The notes: a model not told the origin generated them from the letters alone. Shown: positions 1 to 10,128, counted from the first letter of the stretch. The stretch: DNA of 64,000 nt from Litsea cubeba (GCA_012931725.1 CM022949.1:70278997-70342996), one strand, 5' to 3'. Numbers and translations are program-made.

Positions 1-302
1 AATTCATTCAGATCCTTGGCTTCTTCTATGGCTGAGACTTTTGAATCAAACCGGGGAAGAAGAGATCTTAGAACCTTTTTTACGATGACTGGTTCTTTAA
101 TCTCCTCCCCTAGCCCACGAATGTCATTCGTGACTTCATTCACTCGTTGCATATATGAGTCAACATTCTCGCTTTCCTCCATGCGAAGTGACTCGAATTG
201 AGAGCGATGAGTTTGCAATTTCGCTTCTTTGATCTTCTCATCTCCTTCATGAATGCTTTTCAACTTGTCCCATATTTCCTTGGCTGTTTTGCATGCAATT
301 AC
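1..302 (-). pseudogene. gag fragment of element B (downstream half)
   Basis: Reverse-strand gag coding sequence, nearly the same as 14447-14750 in element C and 6108-6414 in element A. It covers the middle of the UBN2-type Gag domain. It is cut at the window edge on one side and by element A on the other. The last five bases (ATTAC) are one copy of A's target-site duplication, and the reading frame resumes at 7929. The forward open frames over this stretch are shadows of gag. Confidence 0.85.
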
Positions 303-1514
303 TGTTGGATACCACGATCACTGAGAGGGGGGGGGGGGGGTGAATCAGTGATTTCTAAAAACAGGTCCAATTCAACAACAAAACAAGTCAAATCACACTA
401 TGACACCAGATTTAACGTGGTTCACCGAAAGGCTACGTCCACGGTTCAAAGACTGTCCGAACACCAATCCGGGACAGATCTGAATCTTATTTAGTCGCAC
501 CAACGACAAAGAGCACCAACCCTTAGTTTTAGATAGCACCAACTATCTAGGAAGCACCGACTCCCTTTAGTTTCAGATAGCACCAACTATCTAGGAAGCA
601 CCGACTCCCTTTACAATTTATCTGCACCCACAGATAGGATCACCAAACCCCAAACACCAAGCACCAACTTGATGTTAAAAACAGAGTAGAAGATTAATTC
701 TGTCTACAGCCCTTCCCCTCTACAATTCTCTCTCTCTCAATCCCTTACAAATTGAAATCTAAAGCATAAAAGAGAGACACTTAACTCATGGACGAATCAC
801 CATCTTCTAGAGCATAATCTCGTCCACAATTGCTGTAGAAAACGTCACCACATCAGCACACAGCAACACAGCACCAGCAGCTTCTTCTTTCTCTCAAGAA
901 CTCTCTAAAACTCTTCTCTATTCTTCTCTTTCTGGTGTCTCTTCTGATGTATTTATGAACGACCCAAGCATGCCTTTATATAGGTTTTAATAACCCTTAA
1001 TTGTATTCAAAACGGGCTACAATTCGTTTAGAAAGATTCCCAAACGAAATAGATAACTGTGCTGAATTTTCGTGCAAAACTTCTAATTCTGCGCAACTCT
1101 GGTTCCCGTGCTCGGTCGACATCCTGGCTTGCTCGGTCGACCGAAGACACTGACTGGAAAACAGACAATTTCGAGCTCGGTCGACATCCTGGGGTCCCGG
1201 TCGACCGAAGACACACTGTGTCACGAAAATAACTGAGAGGTGCCTTTTTGCAGGTTTCTTCTTGCTCGGTCGACCGCATGAAGAGCCCGGTCGACCGCGT
1301 GCTCTGCTTCAGGAATTCTGAATTCCTGACTGTTTCAATTCTGTTTCCAATTCTGATTTCTTCTTTTAAGCTCTATCAACACCAGCTTATTAACATCATG
1401 TTTGTGACAATGTGTTGACAAGAATTCCAACTCAAATCAATACTTGAGATGCTATATTCTTCAATTCATCAAAAGACTTCTCAAGTCATCTCAAATTCAT
1501 CTCAAATTCCAACA
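303..1514 (-). repeat. 3' LTR of element A
   Basis: 1212-bp LTR matching 6717-7928 at a constant offset of 6414. It holds three pairs of GTCGAC palindromes (1115-1295), a minus-strand TATA motif near 973-982, a 44-bp tandem duplication (525-568 and 569-612) not seen in B or C, and a 14-G tract (327-340) flanked by inverted repeats. The forward and reverse open frames at 198-494 and 997-1279 are incidental. Confidence 0.95.
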
Positions 1515-1532
1515 ATCTCCCCCTTTGGAATT
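1515..1532 (-). other. Polypurine tract of element A
   Basis: Directly adjoins the 3' LTR. On the coding strand it reads AAAGGGGGAGAT just before the LTR, the expected position and composition for the plus-strand primer. The same sequence adjoins the 3' LTR of element C at 9820. Confidence 0.85.
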
Positions 1533-1802
1533 GTTGGCAACACTATTGGAACTTCAACACTTTCAACTCCAGCTTGCAGCTCTTCCAAGTTCTTTTCAAC
1601 ACTCACTTGGAACCAATTCTAAAATTCTGAAATAACAACCATGAATTTTCAACAATCTCTTCCTAGCTTTCATAGCATAACATCTCTCCTTGCTATCATA
1701 TCATAACATCTCTCCCCCTTTGACAACAAGTCCAAAGGGACCAAACCGAGGAGCGAATAGGATATTCAATGAATGCATTGCTCCCCCTTTCAAGCACAAC
1801 TC

Positions 1803-4800
1803 CTACGGTTTAGGAGAGTGAGTAACTCCTAACTTTTTCCGGAGATACTCGAAGACTTCCTTTGGCAGAGGTTTCGTGAAAATATCAGCCACTTGCTCAG
1901 TTGTTGGAACATATTCCAACTTGACCTCTCCATCAGCAACTTTATCTTTAAGAAAATGATAACGAATTGCTACATGCTTTGTTCGAGAGTGCTGAACAGG
2001 ATTCTTAGATATATGAATTGCACTCGTGTTGTCACATAGGATCGGCGTAGAATCCGTTGTAGGAACTCCTAGATCAGAGAGCATTTGCCGCATCCATAAC
2101 ACTTGCGTACAACAAGTTGCCGCTGCAATATATTCCGCTTCCGCTGTCGAAAGGGATACTGAGTCTTGCTTCTTACTATGCCAAGCAACTAATCTTTCTC
2201 CAAGATAAAATGCGCCGCCGCTAGTACTCTTGCGATCATCTACGCATCCAGCCCAATCGGCATCAGAATATGCAACTAGAGTGAAGGATTTGCCTTTGGG
2301 ATACCAGATACCAAGCTCCATAGTACCTTTCAGATATCGAAAGATTCTTTTCACTGCTGTAAGGTGCGTTTCAGTTGGTGCTGCTTGAAAACGTGCAACC
2401 ATACATACTGCTTGTAGAAGATCTGGTCTTGTTGCAGTCAAGTAGAGCAAGCTTCCTATCATAGAGCGATAGGTGGTATGATCAACGGACGAGGCCTTAT
2501 CATCTTTGCTAAGCTTCGTGTTCGTTGTCATTGGTGTGCTTACTGGCTTGCTGTCTTCCATATTGAATCGCTTCAGCATTTCCTTGATGTATTTCATCTG
2601 TGATATGAAGATACCATGTTTCAGCTGCTGAACTTGTAAACCAAGAAAGAACTTTAGTTCTCCAAGCATTGACATCTCAAATTCTTTCTTCATTGCTTCA
2701 GCAAAATTCCTGCACATCTCCTCATCATTGCCACCAAAGATTATGTCATCAACATAAACAATGACAACCAGCTGTTTGCTTAACTCAGTTTTGACATATA
2801 GATTGCTATCAACAAGTCCTTTTCCAAAACCGATCTTGCGGAGATAGAGATCCAGCCTTGCATACCATGCCCTTGGCGCTTGTTTCAGTCCATAAAGAGC
2901 CTTTTTCAACTTGCACACTAGATCTGAATTTTTGCTGATGAGAAAACCATCAGGTTGCTCAATGTAGACTTCTTCTTCAAGTAAACCATTCAAGAAAGCT
3001 GACTTTACGTCCATCTGAAATACCTTGAAGGTTTTGTATGCTGCCAATGCAAGAAACATTCGAATAGCTTCCAGACGAGCCACCGGTGCAAAGGTCTCTT
3101 CAAAATCTATGCCTTCAACTTGAGCATAGCCTTTACAAACCAACCTTGCTTTGTTTCTAATGACTTGACCATCTTCATTCAGCTTATTCCGAAAGACCCA
3201 TTTGGTACCAATAACATTCTTATAAGTAGGTCTAGGAACAAGTTCCCATGTGGAGTTCTTCTCAATTTGGTCCAACTCCTCATGCATAGCTTTCAACCAA
3301 CTATCATCGAGACTGGCTTCAGCCACAGTCTTGGGTTCAATGGTGGACACAAGTGAGTAATTGCTAACTACACTTTGTCTAGTTTGAACGCTTGCATTAG
3401 GATCTCCAATGATTTGATCCTTAGGGTGTTGCTCTACCCAAGTGCTGTGCTTCTTAGGTGTAGTATCTTCTGAGTCATCCTTTGATTTCTCAGAATCATT
3501 AGATTCAGCCATCTCATCATCAATCTCACTCGAGTCCTCATAAACTGGACTGTCATTATGAGTTGCATTCTTTGGTTCAATATTCTCATCTATTCTTACA
3601 TCAGCACTTTCTATGATTTTTCTGGTTCTTTTGTTAAGACATCTATATGCCTTGCTAGTAGAGGAGTAACCCAGAAATATACCTTCGTCAGCTCTCTCTT
3701 CAAATTTGCCCGGATTTTGTTCGAGCCGCTTGATGTAACACTTGCTGCCGAAGACTTTGAAGTGCTTGACTGTTGCTTTTCTTCCAAACCATAGCTCATA
3801 GGGAGTTTTGACTTCATGTGGCCTGATCAAGCATCGGTTTTGAATGTATACAGCCGTATGAATTGCCTCTTTCCAATACTTGTCGGCCATCTTGCTTTCA
3901 CTCAGCATCGTACGAGCCATCTCTTGTACGGTGCGATTCTTCCGTTCCACAACTCCATTTTGCTGTGGAGTTCTAGGGGCTGAGTACTGTCTTTGAATGC
4001 CATGATGTTCACAATATTTAGTGAACTCTTCAGATGTGAACTCGCCTCCACGATCAGACCTTAAAATCTTGATACGTTTTTCCAATTGATTTTCAACCTG
4101 TGCTTTAAACACTTTAAAACGATCAAGTGCTTGATGCTTATGCTTAAGAAACAATACCCATGTCATACGAGTATAATCATCAATGCATAACATGAAATAC
4201 TTATCTCCATTGGTGCTTTGAGTTCGCATCGGTCCACAGAGATCAGTGTGCACTAGCTCAAGAGGTTTCTTGGAATGATGCTCCTTTGACTTGAACATAA
4301 CCCTCGTTTGCTTTCCCTTTTGGCAAGAGTCGCAAATGGGATTGGAAGGTTTTTCAACTTTAGACATGCCTCTTACAGCCTTTGAATTGCAAATCTTTGA
4401 CATGTTGTCAAAGCTTAGATGCCCAAGGCGTTTGTGCCACAACCAACTTTCCTCTGTCCGACTCATCAAGCAGGTCTTTTCAGCTCCATCTGATAGTGTA
4501 TAGAGATTTCCAGCAGTTCTTGATCCAGTTGCCACTGTTTTGCCGTTGCTACTCTTCTTGATGGCAAACCCATTCTTTGTGAAGATAACTTCATGACCCT
4601 TGTCACAGATCTGGCTCACACTAAGCAGGTTGTGTCTCAATCCAGACACATATAAGACTTCTTCAGATCTGATCTTGTTTGCCATAAGCTGAATAACACC
4701 TTTTCCGCATATTTTGGCACCATCATTGTTGCCAAACTTCACTGAACCGCCTTCATAGTGCTGTAATTTGATGAATTTCTCTTTATCACCAGTCATATGG

Positions 4801-6662
4801 CTTGAACAACCACTATCAAGGACCCATGGTGCTGTCTTCTTTTGTGCATTGAATGCCGTTTGCACAATGAGAGATTCTTTGGGACTTTCTGCACTTTGCT
4901 TTGCTCTCCAAGCCTTGACTAACTTGGGTTTCTTTTCAACCTGAAATTTGTTAGCAATATGCAACCTACAATCCCTAGCCAAGTGTCCATAATTATGACA
5001 CATATAGCACTCAATTTTGTGGCTACTTAGGATTGAAAAAGGATTCCTAGTCACAAATGGACTGTTTCTTACATAGAATTTGCAATCAGCTCTTTTATGT
5101 CCAAACATATTACAATGAAAGCAATAACCATAGAATTTGTATCTTCTTTGTGGCTGGTTAATCTTCATTACCTTTCTAAGAGGAATGGACTCCTTTCTAG
5201 GTTGAGTGGGCTTCATAGAGTTAGAAGGTGCAGTGACTTGCTTCACAAACTTTTTCTTTTCAGGAGGTGCAATCTTAGAGGATTCACCTTTCTCAAATCC
5301 TAGACCAAATCTGAAGTGGGCTGGTCTTTGAACTTTCAGTAGTTCATTGAGTTTCATAGTCCCTTCAATCGCTTGGAGCGCTTTGAGTTTTTTGCTATTT
5401 TCCAAATTTTCAGCCTTTGCTCTAGCGATCTCAGTTTCAAGTTTCATAGCCTCTTCCTTTTTGATACTTATTTGGTTTTCAAGGACTTCTACCATTCTTT
5501 TATATTCTTCTACTTGAGTTTTCAAAGAAATAATAGAACTTTCAGATTCATGGAGAAGTTTCAGATTTTTCTTACTTGATTTGCGTTCCATGCTTAGCTC
5601 CTCAAGTGCGGCTATGAGTTCCTCTTCAAGATTGACTTCAGCCTCCTCATCCTCTTCCGGATCTAGCTCTTCTTCTTCTTCAACAGTGACCATGAAGAGA
5701 GCTTCGGTTGATTCATCATCGTCTGAAGATTCAGACGTGCTGTCATCTTGTTGACATAGAAAGTTTTTAGCTTTGCCCCTTTTTCTAAAATTTCTCTTTC
5801 CTTTACTCTTTTCAGCATAAGAGTCATTATCATTGTCTTCTTTTAGGGGACACTTCGCAGCAAAGTGACCAATACCTCCACAATTGAAGCATTTAAAGGG
5901 TAGCTTCCCTTTGTACTTGCCGATGCTTCCTTTCTTCAACTTTCTAACAAATTGAGCCTCAAGCTCATCATCATCAGAATCAATATCATGACCAGCAGTC
6001 TCTTTTGCCTTTTTCTGAACTTTGAAGGCCGCTTCTTTATCAGATGAAGACGTCTTTCCTATGCGCATCTCATAGGCGGTTAGAGAACCATGTAATTCAT
6101 CCATGGAAAATGCATTCAGATCTTTGGCTTCTTCAATGGCTGAGACTTTTGAATCAAACCGGGGAAGAAGAGATCTTAGAACCTTTTTGACGATGACCGG
6201 CTCTTTAATCTCCTCCCCTAGTCCACGAATGTCATTCGTGACTTCATTCACTCGTTGCATATATGAGTCAACATTCTCGCTTTCTTCCATGCGAAGAGAC
6301 TCGAATTGAGAGCGATGGGTTTGTAATTTGGCTTCTTTAATCTTCTCATCACCTTCATGTATGCTTTGCAACTTGTCCCAAATTTCCTTGGCTGTTTTGC
6401 ATGCAATTACTTTGACAAGCTCGCTGTCCACAAGGCCACTAAAGAGTGCATTCTGCGCCTTGGAGTCGTTGTCTGCCAACTTCTTCGATGCTGTATCATT
6501 GGGTACGGTGGCAGCATTGTAACCGGCTCTGACAGCCTCCCAAACATCATAGCCAAGAGATTTGATGAAGGCTTGCATCCTAATCTTCCAGAAAGAGTAA
6601 TTAGAACCATCAAACAGAGGTGCTTTCATATTCCCCGTATTGACTGCCATGTGATTTGACAA
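1803..6662 (-). CDS. Copia Gag-Pol polyprotein, element A
   Basis: A single 1619-codon frame encoding all retrotransposition functions. Gag (UBN2-like) spans about residues 1-250, followed by a CCHC knuckle (C258-C271), an acidic region, a coiled coil (about 345-440) and two more CCHC knuckles (C514-C527, C552-C565). The protease motif DSG is at 616-618. Integrase has an HHCC finger (H743, H748, C777, C780) and D807-D870-E906 (D..D-35-E). RT has D1218 and YVDD at 1303-1306. RNase H motifs (SDADW near 1466-1470, E1508, D1544) follow. The order PR-IN-RT-RH defines copia. Every catalytic residue I looked for is present and there is no stop or frameshift. The start was chosen at the ATG that follows the PBS leader and is matched in B and C. 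Confidence 0.95.
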   Translation of the reverse strand: MSNHMAVNTGNMKAPLFDGSNYSFWKIRMQAFIKSLGYDVWEAVRAGYNAATVPNDTASKKLADNDSKAQNALFSGLVDSELVKVIACKTAKEIWDKLQSIHEGDEKIKEAKLQTHRSQFESLRMEESENVDSYMQRVNEVTNDIRGLGEEIKEPVIVKKVLRSLLPRFDSKVSAIEEAKDLNAFSMDELHGSLTAYEMRIGKTSSSDKEAAFKVQKKAKETAGHDIDSDDDELEAQFVRKLKKGSIGKYKGKLPFKCFNCGGIGHFAAKCPLKEDNDNDSYAEKSKGKRNFRKRGKAKNFLCQQDDSTSESSDDDESTEALFMVTVEEEEELDPEEDEEAEVNLEEELIAALEELSMERKSSKKNLKLLHESESSIISLKTQVEEYKRMVEVLENQISIKKEEAMKLETEIARAKAENLENSKKLKALQAIEGTMKLNELLKVQRPAHFRFGLGFEKGESSKIAPPEKKKFVKQVTAPSNSMKPTQPRKESIPLRKVMKINQPQRRYKFYGYCFHCNMFGHKRADCKFYVRNSPFVTRNPFSILSSHKIECYMCHNYGHLARDCRLHIANKFQVEKKPKLVKAWRAKQSAESPKESLIVQTAFNAQKKTAPWVLDSGCSSHMTGDKEKFIKLQHYEGGSVKFGNNDGAKICGKGVIQLMANKIRSEEVLYVSGLRHNLLSVSQICDKGHEVIFTKNGFAIKKSSNGKTVATGSRTAGNLYTLSDGAEKTCLMSRTEESWLWHKRLGHLSFDNMSKICNSKAVRGMSKVEKPSNPICDSCQKGKQTRVMFKSKEHHSKKPLELVHTDLCGPMRTQSTNGDKYFMLCIDDYTRMTWVLFLKHKHQALDRFKVFKAQVENQLEKRIKILRSDRGGEFTSEEFTKYCEHHGIQRQYSAPRTPQQNGVVERKNRTVQEMARTMLSESKMADKYWKEAIHTAVYIQNRCLIRPHEVKTPYELWFGRKATVKHFKVFGSKCYIKRLEQNPGKFEERADEGIFLGYSSTSKAYRCLNKRTRKIIESADVRIDENIEPKNATHNDSPVYEDSSEIDDEMAESNDSEKSKDDSEDTTPKKHSTWVEQHPKDQIIGDPNASVQTRQSVVSNYSLVSTIEPKTVAEASLDDSWLKAMHEELDQIEKNSTWELVPRPTYKNVIGTKWVFRNKLNEDGQVIRNKARLVCKGYAQVEGIDFEETFAPVARLEAIRMFLALAAYKTFKVFQMDVKSAFLNGLLEEEVYIEQPDGFLISKNSDLVCKLKKALYGLKQAPRAWYARLDLYLRKIGFGKGLVDSNLYVKTELSKQLVVIVYVDDIIFGGNDEEMCRNFAEAMKKEFEMSMLGELKFFLGLQVQQLKHGIFISQMKYIKEMLKRFNMEDSKPVSTPMTTNTKLSKDDKASSVDHTTYRSMIGSLLYLTATRPDLLQAVCMVARFQAAPTETHLTAVKRIFRYLKGTMELGIWYPKGKSFTLVAYSDADWAGCVDDRKSTSGGAFYLGERLVAWHSKKQDSVSLSTAEAEYIAAATCCTQVLWMRQMLSDLGVPTTDSTPILCDNTSAIHISKNPVQHSRTKHVAIRYHFLKDKVADGEVKLEYVPTTEQVADIFTKPLPKEVFEYLRKKLGVTHSPKP

Positions 6663-6700
6663 GAGATCACCCTTAGCGTATTAAACTGATCAAGGGAACC

Positions 6701-6714
6701 TCGCTCTGATACCA
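6701..6714 (-). other. Primer-binding site of element A
   Basis: Two bases inside the 5' LTR, the coding strand reads TGGTATCAGAGC, complementary to the 3' end of plant initiator-Met tRNA. This primes minus-strand cDNA. Element C has the same site (15042-15054) and B a close version (8229-8240). Confidence 0.9.
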
Positions 6715-6728
6715 ATTGTTGGATACCA

Positions 6729-6768
6729 CGATCACTGAGAGGGGGGGGGGGGGGTGAATCAGTGATTT
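6729..6768 (-). other. Inverted repeat around a homopolymer G/C tract at LTR end
   Basis: ATCACTGA, then GAG and G14, then TGAA and TCAGTGAT: an 8-bp stem with the homopolymer in the loop. It recurs in every LTR of the group (318-353, 8260-8290, 8710-8740, 15071-15100, 61174-61208), with 12-14 G or C bases. It is close to the PBS and lies in transcribed U5. Confidence 0.8.
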
Positions 6769-7386
6769 CTAAAAACAGGTCCAATTCAACAACAAAACAA
6801 GTCAAATCACACTATGACACCAGATTTAACGTGGTTCACCGAAAGGCTACGTCCACGGTTCAAAGACTGTCCGAACACCAATCCGGGACAGATCTGAATC
6901 TTATTTAGTCGCACCAACGACAAAGAGCACCAACCCTTAGTTTTAGATAGCACCAACTATCTAGGAAGCACCGACTCCCTTTAGTTTCAGATAGCACCAA
7001 CTATCTAGGAAGCACCGACTCCCTTTACAATTTATCTGCACCCACAGATAGGATCACCAAACCCCAAACACCAAGCACCAACTTGATGTTAAAAACAGAG
7101 TAGAAGATTAATTCTGTCTACAGCCCTTCCCCTCTACAATTCTCTCTCTCTCAATCCCTTACAAATTGAAATCTAAAGCATAAAAGAGAGACACTTAACT
7201 CATGGACGAATCACCATCTTCTAGAGCATAATCTCGTCCACAATTGCTGTAGAAAACGTCACCACATCAGCACACAGCAACACAGCACCAGCAGCTTCTT
7301 CTTTCTCTCAAGAACTCTCTAAAACTCTTCTCTATTCTTCTCTTTCTGGTGTCTCTTCTGATGTATTTATGAACGACCCAAGCATG

Positions 7387-7396
7387 CCTTTATATA
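7387..7396 (-). promoter_or_regulatory. TATA box of element A 5' LTR
   Basis: The minus strand reads TATATAAAGG, about 530 bp into the 1212-bp LTR. The motif is kept in C (9311-9332 region and about 15515), in B (about 16185) and, without the exact match, in the solo LTR near 60610. Transcription would start 25-35 bp toward lower coordinates. Confidence 0.6.
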
Positions 7397-7928
7397 GGTT
7401 TTAATAACCCTTAATTGTATTCAAAACGGGCTACAATTCGTTTAGAAAGATTCCCAAACGAAATAGATAACTGTGCTGAATTTTCGTGCAAAACTTCTAA
7501 TTCTGCGCAACTCTGGTTCCCGTGCTCGGTCGACATCCTGGCTTGCTCGGTCGACCGAAGACACTGACTGGAAAACAGACAATTTCGAGCTCGGTCGACA
7601 TCCTGGGGTCCCGGTCGACCGAAGACACACTGTGTCACGAAAATAACTGAGAGGTGCCTTTTTGCAGGTTTCTTCTTGCTCGGTCGACCGCATGAAGAGC
7701 CCGGTCGACCGCGTGCTCTGCTTCAGGAATTCTGAATTCCTGACTGTTTCAATTCTGTTTCCAATTCTGATTTCTTCTTTTAAGCTCTATCAACACCAGC
7801 TTATTAACATCATGTTTGTGACAATGTGTTGACAAGAATTCCAACTCAAATCAATACTTGAGATGCTATATTCTTCAATTCATCAAAAGACTTCTCAAGT
7901 CATCTCAAATTCATCTCAAATTCCAACA

Positions 7929-8173
7929 ATTACTTTGACCAGCTCGCTGTCCACAAGGCCACTAAAGAGTGCATTCTGCGCCTTGGAGTCGTTGTCTGCT
8001 AACTTCTTTGTTGTAGCATCAGTGGGTATGATGGCAATATTGTAACCGACTCTGACAGTCTCCCAGACATCATAGCCAAGAGATTTGATGAAGGCCTGCA
8101 TTCTGATCTTCTAGAAGGAGTAATTAGAACCATCAAACAAAGGTGCTTTCTTATTCCCTGTATTGGATGCCAT
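7929..8173 (-). pseudogene. gag N-terminal fragment of element B
   Basis: Begins with the ATG at 8171-8173 (MSNHMA-type start, as in A and C) and runs to the A insertion at 7929. The in-frame codon at about 8112 is TAG where A and C have TGG (the W in YSFWKIR), so B's Gag is truncated after about 20 residues. Its frame would continue at 302. The first five bases are A's target-site duplication. Confidence 0.85.
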
Positions 8174-8228
8174 GTGATTTGACAAGAGATCACCCTTAGC
8201 GTGTTAAGCTTATCAAGGGAGCCTTGGC

Positions 8229-8240
8229 GCTCTGATACCA
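8229..8240 (-). other. Primer-binding site of element B
   Basis: The coding strand reads TGGTATCAGAGC two bases inside the LTR edge at 8243, complementary to the 3' end of initiator-Met tRNA. Confidence 0.85.
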
Positions 8241-8242
8241 GT

Positions 8243-8695
8243 TGTTAGATATCGCGATCACTGAGAGGGGGGGGGGGGGGTGAATCAGTGATTGCTTAAA
8301 AACAGGTCCAATTTAACAACAAAAACAAATCAAATCACACAAGGACACCAGATTTAACGTGGTTCACCAAAAGGCTACGTCCACGATTCAAAGACTGTCC
8401 GAACACCGATCCGGAACAGGTCTGAATCTATTTAGTCGCACCAACGACAAAGAGCACCAACCCTTAAGTTTCAGATAGCACCAACTATCTAGGAAGCACC
8501 TACTCCCTTTACAGTTTATCTGCACCAACAGATAGGATCACCAAACCCCTAACACCAAGCACCAACTTGATGTTCTATAGAATTAAAGTAGAGAACTTTT
8601 CTACAGCCCTTCCCCTCTACAATCTCTCTCTCTCAATCCCTTACAAATTGAAATTTAAAGCATAAAATGAAGAGACACTTATCTATGGACGAATC
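8243..8695 (-). repeat. 5' LTR of element B, inner part
   Basis: The U5-side 453 bp of B's LTR, starting TGTTAGATATCGCG with a 14-G tract. It stops at GAATC (8691-8695), the target duplicated by element C. The sequence resumes at 16018/16023 and continues exactly as A's LTR does across the same point. Confidence 0.9.
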
Positions 8696-9819
8696 TGTTA
8701 GATATCGCGATCACTGAGAGGGGGGGGGGGGGTGAATCAGTGATTCCTTAAAAACAGGTCCAATTTAACAACAAAAGCAAATCAAATCACACAAGGACAC
8801 CAGATTTAACGTGGTTCACCGAAAGGCTACGTCCACGGTTCAAAGACTATCCGAACACCAATCCGGGACAGATCTGAATCTATTTAGTCGCACCAACGAC
8901 AAAGAGCACCAACCCTTAGTTTCAGATAGCACCAACTATCTAGGAAGCACCGACTCCCTTTACAATTTATCTGCACCAACAGATAGGATCACCAAACCCC
9001 AGACACCAAGCACCAACTTGATGTTCTACAGAATAAAAGTAGAAACCTTTTTCTACAGCCCTTCCCCTCTACAATCTCTCTCTCTCAATCCCTTACAAAT
9101 TGAAAATTAAAGCATAAACAGAGAGACACTTATCTTATGGACGAAACACCATCTTCAAGAGCACATCCTCATCCACACTTGCTGTAGAAACTTGTAACAA
9201 GACTGCACACAGCAACAGCACTCTCTTCTCTCCAAAACTCTCTCTCTTTTCTTCTCTTTTCTCTTCTCTTCTATCTCTTCTTCTTGTGTCTTCTTAAAAA
9301 CGAACCAAACATGCCTTTATATAGGTTATGGTAACCCTTAAGAGTGTTCAAAATAGGCTACAATTCGTTTAGAAAGAGTCCCAAACGAAATAGATGAGAA
9401 TCCTGAATTTTCGTGCACAACTTCTAATTTCTGCGCAACTCTGGTTCCCGTGCTCGGTCGACATCCTGCCTTGCTCGGTCGACATCATACACTGCGCGGT
9501 CGACATCCTGGGGTGCCCGGTCGACCTGCGACACACTGTGTCACGAAAATAACTGGGAGCTAACTGAAACTTTTTTCTGCAGGTCTCTCTTGCTCGGTCG
9601 ACCGCATGGGGTGCCCGGTCGACCGCACACTCTGCTTCAGGAATTCTGAATTCCTGAACTGTTTCACTTCTGATTTTTCTTTTAAGCTCTATCAACACCA
9701 ATCTATTAACATCATGTTTGTGACATTGTGTTGACAATAATTCCAACTCAAAACAATGCTTGAGATACTAATCACTTCAATTCTTTATAAAGCTTCTCAA
9801 GTCATCTCAAATTCCAACA
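8696..9819 (-). repeat. 3' LTR of element C
   Basis: 1124-bp LTR with TG...CA ends. It carries GTCGAC palindromes with first bases at 9457, 9478, 9499 and 9520, an exact 21-bp ladder of four, then 9597 and 9618. A TATA motif on the minus strand lies at about 9317-9326, and a 13-G tract lies at the U5 end. The short open frames at 8811-9110 and 9369-9746 are incidental. Confidence 0.93.
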
Positions 9820-9837
9820 ATCTCCCCCTTTGGAATT
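9820..9837 (-). other. Polypurine tract of element C
   Basis: AAAGGGGGAGAT on the coding strand, directly next to the 3' LTR and matching element A's tract. Confidence 0.85.
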
Positions 9838-10128
9838 GTTGGCAACACTTTTGGAACTTCAACACTTAGAACACATTAAACTAGTTGATCTTCATGAAGC
9901 TTCTTCAGAACCATAGTCTCCCCCTGTCTTTAAAAAAAAAAGACAGAATCAAGATCTCTAACACTCTTGATACCAATCTCCCCAAAGTTATCATAGCATA
10001 ACTTCTTCTAACATAGCTTTCTCCTAGCTTAAGTCTTTCTCCCCCTTTGACAACAAGTCCAAAGGGACCAACGAAGGAGCGAATAGTATATTCAAGGAAT
10101 ACAGTGCTCCCCCTTTCAAGCCCAACTC

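Larger units (their letters stand above)
303..7928 (-). mobile_element. Copia retrotransposon A, complete and apparently intact
   Basis: A complete Ty1/copia element, 7626 bp, transcribed on the minus strand. It has two 1212-bp LTRs with TG...CA ends and TGTTGGA/TCCAACA terminal inverted repeats, a primer-binding site next to the 5' LTR, one Gag-Pol frame of 1619 codons, a polypurine tract next to the 3' LTR and a perfect 5-bp duplication ATTAC (298-302 and 7929-7933). The stretches of the two LTRs I compared are identical, including the 14-G tract. The long Gag with three CCHC knuckles and a coiled coil suggests the SIRE/Maximus lineage, but that placement is tentative. No envelope-like frame is present. 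Confidence 0.95.
6717..7928 (-). repeat. 5' LTR of element A
   Basis: The 1212-bp twin of 303-1514. It supplies the promoter: a minus-strand TATA box lies at 7387-7396, with the GTCGAC palindrome pairs (first bases 7529, 7550, 7594, 7614, 7683, 7704) upstream of it in U3. The poly-G/inverted-repeat structure lies at the far end in U5, next to the PBS. The outer flank is ATTAC (7929-7933). Confidence 0.95.

Noticed and set aside
997..1279. Reverse open frames of 75 and 83 codons, repeated at 7411-7693
   Set aside because: Lie in U3 of element A's LTRs over the palindrome cluster, with no domain. Duplicated only because the LTR is.
1515..1802. Envelope-like gene after pol in element A
   Set aside because: Only about 290 bp lie between the pol stop and the 3' LTR, with no suitable frame.
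6701..6714. tRNA gene fragment
   Set aside because: Only the 12-14 bases complementary to a tRNA 3' end are present. It is a primer-binding site.
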